NCBI GenBank assembly: GCA_025084515.1
Contig: JAJAGP010000233.1
Location: forward strand, 1 to 64,000
Direction of reading: 5' to 3'
From: Ancistrus triradiatus
Lineage: Eukaryota > Chordata > Actinopteri > Siluriformes > Loricariidae
DNA length: 64,000 nucleotides
Numbering within the stretch: position 1 is the first letter of the stretch; each line of letters starts with the position of its first letter. The position numbers were made by a program, and so were the translations under genes. The notes beneath the pieces were generated by a model that was given only the letters and a program-made list of their open reading frames with translations, was not told where the DNA came from and ran no database searches. Shown one piece after another: positions 56,456 to 64,000 of this stretch.

Positions 56456-57168
56456 CAGTGGTGCTTGAAAGTTTGTGAACCCTTCAGAATGTTCTATATT
56501 TCTGCATAAATATGACCAAAAACATCATCAGATTTTCACACAAGTCCTAAAAGTAGATCAAGAGAACCCAGTTAAACAAATGAGATAAAAATATTATACT
56601 TGGTCATTTATTTATTGGGGAAGGAAAATGATCCAATATTACATATTAGTGAGTGGCAAAAGTATGTGAACCTTTGCTTTCAGTATCTGGTGTGACCCCC
56701 CTGTGCAGCAATAAACTGCAGCTAAACATTTCCTGTAGCTGTTTGATCAGTCCTGCACAACGGCTTGGAGGAATTTTAGCCCCATTCCCTCCGTACAGAA
56801 CAGCTTCAGCTCTGGGATGTTGTGGGTTTTCCTCACATTAGCTGCTCGCTTCAGGTCCTTCCACAAACATTTCCATTGGATTAAGGTCAGGACTTTGACT
56901 TGGCCATTCAAAAACATGAACTTTATTCTTCTGTAACCTTCTTTGAACGGTTCTCTTGGTAGTTAGAACGGCTTGTGTGCTTAGGGTCGTTGTCTTGCTG
57001 CATGACCCACCTTCTCTTTGAGATTCAGTTCATGGACAGATGTCCTGAAATTTTCCTTTAGAATTCTCTGATATCATTCAGAATTCATTGTTCCATCAGT
57101 GATAGCAAGCCGTCCTGCCCAGATGCAGCAAAACAGGCCCAAACCATGATACTACCACCACCATGTTT
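56456..57168 (-). mobile_element. Truncated Tc1 family C copy
   Basis: It starts after TA with cagtggtgcttgaaagtttg, then tgaacccttcagaatgttc, the complete terminal repeat of family C. It continues collinearly with the 48 kb copy through the antisense transposase C-terminal half (gaattttagccccattccct, ttccattggattaaggtcag, cagaattcattgttccatca). It stops abruptly at accaccatgttt (57168), where the other copy continues with cacagatggg. Confidence 0.9.
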
Positions 57169-57305
57169 AACCATTCGTTGGTAGAACGACTTGTGTGCTT
57201 AGGGTCGTTTCTCAAGGACCCAACAGTGGCAGCTTGGCAGAGGTGGGATTTGAACCCTGGATTTTTTTGGTCCATAGTCCAGTACCTTAACCGCCAGGCT
57301 ACCAC
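57169..57305 (+). repeat. Chimeric junction: displaced family C fragment joined to an R2 repeat
   Basis: 57169-57208 (aaccattcgttggtagaacg, acttgtgtgcttagggtcgt) is an internal family C segment that also occurs at its proper place near 56950. From there the sequence switches to R2: tctcaaggacccaacagtgg, cagcttggcagaggtggga, tttgaaccctgga, tccatagtccagtaccttaa. Confidence 0.75.
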
Positions 57306-58251
57306 AGATACGATCATGAGTAATGATAAGTTAATGTTTAAAACACTTACATTAACCTACAGTCGGCCAAAATCATTAACACAACGCTTATTTATATTAA
57401 AGTGTTGAAAACCTCATGTAATTTAGTGAGTAATGGACTGAAAGTGAAATGTAAAAGCAAAACACTTACTCTATTGATGAAGTCAGGGTGCTCTGCCAAG
57501 CTAACTGCAGCCTGTGTTCTGCAGAGTTCCTGTTTTGCTTTCCTCTCATGAACTAACCCTTTTAGGACCCATTGAGACTTATTTGCACCAAGAATCCAGT
57601 ACTGTAGATGTAAAAATAAAGAAAAACACGATAAAAATAGCGGAAGTCTTGTGACTTGTGAATCATGAATGTCGAACTCGACTCATACAAGTTTAAGCAA
57701 GTGCCCCAATTACCGAGCAAACAACTTTTTTTTCCAGTCAAAATGGGTCGAGAACCGAATTCGACGAGTTCCGAGGTGGTCGAGACCCGAGCTACCATTG
57801 TATTCGTAATTTGTACTCATAAAAAGGATAATGTAAAATAACATGATACATGCCTTCTAGCTACTTTACAGGAAAATAATCTATCTGGCAACCCAGCTAC
57901 ATTAGCAGACCTTCCCATACAAAATGAATCCCATCTGAATGGTGCTTGGCACTGCACGTCTTTGTGGATGCAGCCTGCAGGACGCAATGTGCTGACTTAG
58001 TAGTATGGAACTGATCCATACCCAGGCATCAATAAAACTACAGTGTACTGGAGAGAGATGCAGCGTGTCTGTGATCCCCCTCTCCTGCACCGAGTATTTA
58101 CTCTGATGCAATATAACAAACGCATTTCCTCTCCGCGGGCACAGGCAAGGCCACGGTCGGCATCAATACAACTTTGATTTGGGGCGCTGACCTATTCTGT
58201 AATCCTCCTCGGAATTAGGATATCTCTTGTTACAGAGACATACTGTGTTTA
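57306..58251. other. Intergenic, no gene recognised
   Basis: No feature recognised. Confidence 0.5.
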
Positions 58252-58340
58252 TACTCACCGGCCACTTCATCAGGTTCAACAGATCCTTAATGCAAGTGTC
58301 TAATCAGCCAATCACATTTCAGAAACTCGATCTGGATGGC
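58252..58340 (+). mobile_element. Left-end fragment of Tc1-like family E
   Basis: actcaccggccacttcatca, ggttcaacagatccttaatg, ctaatcagccaatcacattt: the start of a common fish Tc1-like element related to the copy at 21747. Transposase absent. Confidence 0.7.
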
Positions 58341-58799
58341 ATTTTCCAACGTTTCTTATTTAGAGAGTGACTGCGTCGACCACAAAACAACTATCCTAGC
58401 ATCTAAAGTCTTACAAAGCCTGCTGGAATTAGAGCGTAACGCAGGATTTAATCGAAGGATTATACACATTCTTCGGAGATCTAAGTTGTTGCTTTGTGCT
58501 ATTCATTTCATAATCATTTTCCTCCAACTCATCACAACACAAATCCCTCAGATCAGTGTATTTGCACAGTTGTCTATTGTAACTGCTTCAGCTGGTACGA
58601 CACATCCCTCAGAGCTGGCTTCAAGTCTCTCATATTATCTAAAGCCCCTCCAACTCATATTTTCAAATATCCTCTACCAACCCCCGTGTGTGTGTGCACT
58701 CCTTAAGAGACAAGGGTAGAACGTCTAGGCCTAATGCATTGTCAATGGTCCAACCAATAAAAAAAGAACACTTGATACATGGGTACTGTACCGTCCTGG
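58341..58799. other. No recognisable feature
   Basis: The 127-codon frame at 58336-58719 starts in the transposon fragment and has no domain. Confidence 0.5.
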
Positions 58800-59115
58800 G
58801 TGGAATGGTGGCACAGAGGATTGCGTCACAGCCATGAGATCCCCGGTTCGATTGCGTCCCAGGGGTCCACCTGTGTGGTGTTTGCATGTCCTCCCCATGT
58901 CCATGTGGGTTTTCTCCTGGTACTCCGGTTTCATGGCACATTTCTGCCAAGAGACGTGTGTTAGGTTAACTGGCATTGCCAATGTGCCTTTAGTGCGTGA
59001 GTGTTTGAATGTGCCCTATGATGGATCCTGTCTAGGGTTGTTCCTGCCTTGCTCTCTGTGTCACCGGCTAGGCACCGGCTTTCTCAGGACCCTGACTAGG
59101 ATTAAGCCGATATCC
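58800..59115 (+). repeat. R1 repeat
   Basis: Head tggtggcacagaggattgcg, ccccggttcgattgcg (B-box-like), then gtgtttgcatgtcctcccca, tgtccatgtgggttttctcc, ggtactccggtttcatggca, cctgtctagggttgttcctg, tcaggaccctgactaggatt. The clearest full-length copy of R1. Confidence 0.75.
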
Positions 59116-60031
59116 AAGTTTTTGGGTCTAATTTTTTATATCAAATAGTGGTCTAAGACTTTTGCACAGCAGTGTCATTTATATACACTCCAGCGTTTAC
59201 CTCAGTGTGCTCTTCTGAAAATATTTTATTGAAAGGTCTGTAGATAGAATCCATATCAGATGCAGCCTGATATATGAAGGATGGATGCTTGGTTTTGTGA
59301 AAGACAATCATGTGTCTGTTTGTTTATATGAATCACTCAAAAAGAAAAAAAATGACAGAAGATTCTAATACCAGTGACAATTTGCATAATATAGCCTCCT
59401 CATTTGTCTCATTTTTTCGTCTCGCATATTCCTGATGTGTGGAGCGCTACTGCGCAGAGCTACACTCGGTTTTAAAATTGCATCAAAAGGCTGAAAATCA
59501 ATGGCTGATGGAGCTATGAGGTAACCCAGAGAATGGCTAGCCTTTGATGCTGTGCCGATTGTCTCTGAGGCCAAGCTTTGCAGATAGTTGGTGGTGATTA
59601 GCTTTGAGTGCGTTTGACTGCACGACTCTCACGACTATGTATTAGCCCGTGTATTAGGGTATATGTATATGTATTTGTAACACGCTGCTTGCATAACCTC
59701 ATGAGCTGAAACAACATGTCAATTACCCTGGAAATGAAGAACTACAAAAAAGTAAAAGAATCCAAATATATGTCTGTGCAAAATATTGTATACTGCTGCA
59801 AGTATATTAACAGTACACATGTATGACTGGGGCATTGGCTGTGTTGTCAGATTCCGCAGTTTGTGAATATATGGGAACAAGCACTGAGCAGTGAGTATTA
59901 CATATTTCCTAATTAATTCTCTTTCTCACTGATCTTCTTACATCCTCACCATAGGTCTCTTTCTCAACTAAACCTCTTCAACCAGCTTGAATTTTCTTTT
60001 CAACTTTCAAACTTCTCTTTGGTGTTTTTTA
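59116..60031. other. Intergenic, no gene recognised
   Basis: No feature recognised. Confidence 0.5.
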
Positions 60032-60170
60032 CACCAAACATACCATTACTGGCTGTACCTCTAACTTTACAGCACAGGCACAGGACATTAATAATTCATT
60101 ATTATTATTATATATTTTTTTATTATTATTATTAGTAGTAGTAGTAGTGTAATGAAAAAATAATAAAATC

Positions 60171-60217
<47 letters not shown>

Positions 60218-61012
60218 CAATAATAATAACAACAAAAATAATTGTGATTATTATAATGTATAACAATAATAATAATTGTTATTATTGTTGTTATTATTAT
60301 TTATAGTAATAATAATAATCATTATTATGATTATTATTATTATTATTGTTATTATTATTACTACTACTACTATTATTTGTTTTATTCTTATTATTTCATA
60401 ACACTAATAATTTACAAAAATAATCATTAATTATAATAATTCTCTATAACGATCCTCACTCAGTCTTTTTTTACACCTGCTTAATCCAATTACATTTCCT
60501 CTAGTCTAGAATAATCTTTGAAATAAGCTTAAAAGTGATTTCTAAACTAAATAAACCAGACTGGATATGTTTCTCTGAACATATGTACTTTTATTTAAAG
60601 TTATACATCACCAACCATTACCGGCTGTACCTCTAACTTTATGGCACAGACACCAGCTCCAATGTTTGACATCCTGAAATAACATACAACGCATTAATAA
60701 ATAATATATTCTTATTAGTAGTAGCAGTAGTATGTGTTATTAAATAATAATAAAATCAATAATACTAATTATTATTATTATTATTATTATTATTATTTAG
60801 CAACACTAATAATAATAAAATAATAATAATAATTCATTATAATAATTCTCAATAACGTTCTTCACTCCCTTTCTTTCCATACCTGCTTAACCCAATTCAA
60901 TTTCCTCTAGAATAATCCTTATAATAAATTTAAAAGTGATGCCAAACCTAAATAAACCAGACTTTTAATTAATACATCAGACATGTTGCTGAGAACATGT
61001 GTACTTTTATAA
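60032..61012. repeat. Direct tandem duplication around (TTA)n/(AAT)n microsatellites
   Basis: Unit 1 (60032-60600) and unit 2 (60609-61012) share, in order: ggctgtacctctaacttta (60051, 60623), agcacaggcac / ggcacagacac, tattagtagtag, aataataaaatcaataata, a TTA/AAT tract, taacactaataat / caacactaataat, aattct-c-ataacg, acctgcttaa (60475, 60881), ttcctctag, aaaagtgat, aaataaaccagact and gtactttta. Offsets fall from 572 to 406 because the microsatellite in unit 1 is much longer. Confidence 0.85.
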
Positions 61013-62214
61013 ATTTTTTCATTTCTGATATCCATTCTGTTATCCAATGCAATCTACAGCCTTGGCAAGAGCAATGAACTTGATATATGAACATGACATT
61101 TACACTATTTCCCTGGGAGACCGAGTTTCAGATCCAGACTGAAATTTGTATTACAGAAATGTTCTAACCTGCCAAGTGTAATGCCTGACTGTGCCCTCTG
61201 TGACGCTACGTCTGAAATACATCTCTGCAAGTACAAGGCTATATTGTGGTAATCTCTGAAGAATGGGTGTAGCTAAACAGATTAAAGCCTGCATTGGGTC
61301 TGACAAAATCTTCTGGACTAGGACTGACCATAAGTCTTCAACTGCCAGACTAAAGCCGTTCTCACCTCATCCATCAGTCTGCGGTCCGGCTCAGACCTTA
61401 CCTGGGCAAAGGACGAACCACAGCAAATTGTCCACATGCCAGAGAGGTTGTCTGGGCCGCAGAGGCTATTAATCAAAATAGTGGCAGACAACAGGGACAG
61501 GAAGAGAGCTAAGGACAATGGTCCCACAATCAGAAAAGCTGAGGTACACTACATAATGCTTAGTAATATCGTTCTATCAGATTCTACCTAAGATCTAAAC
61601 TCGAGTCAGCCAAGACATTTGGTGTCCACCATTAGCTGTGGTAATTAGCAGGTGATTACATTGATTAGATGCCATGAGAAAAGTTACGTTGCAAGTATCA
61701 GACATGCAAGAACACCAAAACATGTACAAATATCAGTTAGTTATCAGTCATTTAAGTATGTCAGAAAAGCCTTTTGCTTAAATGTGTTTTTTATCTGTAT
61801 TGTCCTGCTGCCACAGAATTGGCTGATTAGATAACTGCATGAATAAGTAGACCAACCAAAGTCTTACCAATTATACAAAATTGTAATAGGAAATAAAAAA
61901 TCTGTCTTTTAACTCTGGACGTTGTGGCCATAAACAGCCAGTCAATGCTGTGGATTCACAAGCAGAGGTGGTAGTTTAAGAGCAGATGTCCATAACTTAT
62001 GTCAGACTCACTTATTCTTAGTGACTTTGGGCTTACTTTTCTATAAAGTCATGTAAAAATATTGGTAGTTAAGGCTTGCAGGTTTAGTATTTGTAGTATT
62101 GGTAAAGTGTAGTTGCTTATTTGGGCTTGTTTTTGTTCAAAATCTTTCATTTTTTAATCAACTGATCAAGTGGTCACTCTCTCACATTGTGGGTCTCCTG
62201 TATTGGGCTTTTTT
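61013..62214. other. Intergenic, no gene recognised
   Basis: Overlapping frames at 61263-61527 on both strands, no domain. No repeat recognised. Confidence 0.5.
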
Positions 62215-62305
62215 TAAAATATTTTTTAGAGCCAATTGGCTTCTTTTGGGCTTCTTCTGTAGACCTAGTTACTTGTTTCTGTTGTGGAATCTGGCAACCC
62301 TGATT
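62215..62305 (+). repeat. Dispersed repeat R6, forward copy
   Basis: cttcttttgggcttcttctg, tagacctagttacttgtttc, tgttgtggaatctggcaacc, ctga: matches the inverse of 26999-27070. Confidence 0.6.
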
Positions 62306-62309
62306 CATG

Positions 62310-62600
62310 TTAGAGTGTGTGTGCCCATGTTTATATTACCAAATGTCCCTAGAAGGACAGAAAGATCAGACATTTTTGACATTGTGGGGATCTTTTGCTG
62401 GTTCCCGCTGTTTTTTGTTGGTTTGTTTGTTTTTTTTTAAAGAAAAGGCAACTTTCTTTTGAAAAGCCAAAAGAGTCAAAAGATTTGCTTTAGGTTACTG
62501 AGGTGAAGGTTAGGGTTAGGGGTAGGTGTAGCATTAATTAGCTAATCATTGTGTCAATGGGCGGTCTCCCCAAATATAGTGAGGCATGCTGAGTGTGTAA
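62310..62600. repeat. R3 repeat
   Basis: accaaatgtccctagaagga, cattgtggggatcttttgct, gccaaaagagtcaaaagatt, tgctttaggttactgaggtg, aaggttagggttaggggtag, gtgtagcatta. The ggttagggttagggg word is telomere-like but is simply part of this repeat. Confidence 0.65.
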
Positions 62601-62614
62601 CTACCTGTTTCATG

Positions 62615-62815
62615 TGGCTGATCTTCCGTGTTGTTCGTAATATTGTCTACCAATGCATTTTTGGCTTCCATCAAACAAAAGTATTAGTCGTATCAATCAC
62701 TCGTTTTTTCCGAAGGCATCTCTGATGCATTTACGTATCGTTCGCATGCAGCTTTCTTGTGAAAATATCCTTTATATTTGCATTATAGTAGCGTGAACAG
62801 ACTTTCCAGGTGTAA
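62615..62815 (+). repeat. Uncharacterised dispersed repeat R5, copy 2
   Basis: cttccgtgttgttcgtaata, ttgtctaccaatgcattttt, catctctgatgcatttacgt, atcgttcgcatgcagctttc, tatagtagcgtgaacagact: collinear with 53660-53945 but shorter in the middle. Confidence 0.65.
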
Positions 62816-62950
62816 TTTATTTCTCTTCCACTCTGTTTTGCTGACTTAGCACTTCATCCACTCCCAATTCAGTCAGGTAATGAGTTTGTCTTTGGGCTGA
62901 GGATGATGTGTTTCTATGCGAGCATTGTGTATGTGTGCACGTGAGGATGT

Positions 62951-62972
62951 GGTGTGTGTGTGTGTGTGTGTT
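62951..62972. repeat. Short (GT)n tract
   Basis: Eleven GT units. Confidence 0.9.
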
Positions 62973-63069
62973 AGCTTTCTCATACAGTGGCGATTGGACT
63001 GGTCTTGGTCATGTCATTGAACGAGTAAAATAAGTCAATAGAGTGCTGCACTGTGTGTATTTATCACCT

Positions 63070-63340
63070 GTAAACACACACACAACAAGTTAGCCTTTTT
63101 ATAATTGTAAAGACCTTGCACTGACATATTACTGGAGCTAATTAATGTTACACCTAACCATAACCTCCGTAACCTCAAGCAAATACTCTCCCTCTTTTTT
63201 AAGAAAGCTACAGTTTTTCCATGTAGGCGACCAGCAAAATGCCCTCACACGGAAAAAAATATCAGATCCTTCTCTCCTTGTGGGGACTTTTGGTCCTCGT
63301 GACGATACATAAACTTAACCCCCACCACAAACACACACAG
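63070..63340. repeat. R3 repeat
   Basis: (CA)n, actgacatattactggagct, aattaatgttacacctaacc, ataacctccgtaacctcaag, gtaggcgaccagcaaaatgc, ccttgtggggacttttggtc. Confidence 0.6.
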
Positions 63341-63704
63341 CCTTAGAATTAAACACCTGTACGGTATGTGTCCGCTCGCAAATTTGCCTGCCTCATTTAA
63401 TTCACTTCAATGTTCGATGCATCGACTTTACCTAAATGAGAACATCAATGGTATCGCATTTAGCCAATCAGATGAGAGCTTCACAAAGAGGAAGGATTTT
63501 GATTATCCATAACAAAATCCATACAAACATCCGAAAAATGCCTGCCAGCTGCAAACAGAGCGCAGCAGTCCATCAGCATGCGGCAAACACAATGCAAGTG
63601 GTCCCGTTTAATAAACCGTGACAAAACAGAGCCCTCAAGACAAAGAATTAGTCTCGTTCATTACTCTAAAACTTGCTCAGATTTTGATTTACTGCACTGA
63701 ACAC

Positions 63705-63885
63705 CTGGCCTTATTCAAAGAGACTTACGACTAATGCAGTCATATAACGTACAAGCCAAGCAAGCTTGTGGCTTAAGGTTTTGCTCAAGGACCCAAAAGT
63801 GGCAGCACTGGGATTTGAACCCTGGACCTTCCGGTCAATAGTCCGATAATTGAACCACTGCACCGTGAGGGCATGCACACATGAC
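63705..63885 (+). repeat. R2 repeat
   Basis: ttattcaaagagacttacga, ggttttgctcaaggacccaa, aagtggcagcactgggattt, gaaccctggaccttccggtc, aatagtccgataattgaacc, actgcacc. Confidence 0.8.
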
Positions 63886-64000
63886 GAACAGGCTCTGGAC
63901 GCCCAGATAGGCCACCGGTAGAATGGATGGTTTGATCCACTGACAAGCACGAGCTGCTCCTACAGTTTCTTTGTCCATAATCCTTCACTGCACACCCCTT

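Noticed and set aside
60029..60235. Poly-leucine open frame on the minus strand
   Set aside because: It is a translation of the (TTA)n microsatellite.
62500..62530. Telomere-like ggttagggttagggg (interstitial telomere)
   Set aside because: The same words occur as part of the dispersed R3 repeat at 42222 and elsewhere, so this is not a telomeric array.
1..64000. CRISPR arrays, bacterial operons, viral genomes, rRNA genes
   Set aside because: None of their signatures were seen; the window has vertebrate repeat content throughout.

Overview
This window looks like nuclear DNA of a teleost fish. It holds one recognisable protein-coding gene, many decayed Tc1/mariner transposons of types common in fish genomes, fish-type tRNA-like short repeats, long (CA)n/(GT)n/(GA)n/(TTA)n tracts and vertebrate-style splice and promoter signals. 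No bacterial or viral gene organisation is visible. The species cannot be named from the sequence alone.

The one host gene lies on the minus strand at 17618-18394. It is a 258-residue, single-coding-exon LRAT-domain protein that I call lratd1 (formerly FAM84A). It sits in a GC-rich island. A TATA-like box and CACC/GC box lie near 18830-18854, a probable non-coding first exon ends at a good donor at 18673/18672, and a short intron carries a (GA)n tract. The LRAT/NlpC-P60 histidine is kept, but the usual catalytic Cys position is Ser, so the protein is probably not a classical LRAT-type acyltransferase. Nothing else resembles an intact host exon, so the gene appears to lie in a gene-poor region.

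The rest is repeat-rich intergenic DNA. Tc1/mariner copies: a right end at 1-147 and a full-length copy of the same family at 1654-3180; a near-complete copy at 7049-8664 whose transposase frame is broken only by three nonsense codons; three copies of one family at 48054-49511, 54196-54433 and 56456-57168; and decayed pieces at 5226, 12825, 19451, 20592, 21747, 32705, 37895, 40973, 41480, 44285 and 58252. PIF/Harbinger is represented by a nuclease remnant at 33345-33720 and by a separate element with a Myb/SANT-like remnant at 50177-50820. A trace of a restriction-like endonuclease from an R2/NeSL-type LINE lies at 35380-35490, and a possible hAT BED-finger trace at 43060-43160. MITE-like elements with terminal inverted repeats lie at 19093-19450 and 39847-40451, with a weaker case at 11998-12522.

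Tandem structures include a ~175-190 bp satellite-like array (13701-14400), minisatellites (42590-42890, 50870-51780) and a direct duplication around a (TTA)n tract (60032-61012). Several dispersed families occur two or more times within the window. I see no sign of a new defence, biosynthetic or signalling system. The points most worth checking are the pseudo-catalytic LRATD1, the tRNA-like pair beside its 3' end, the uncharacterised repeat families and the chimeric transposon junction near 57168.
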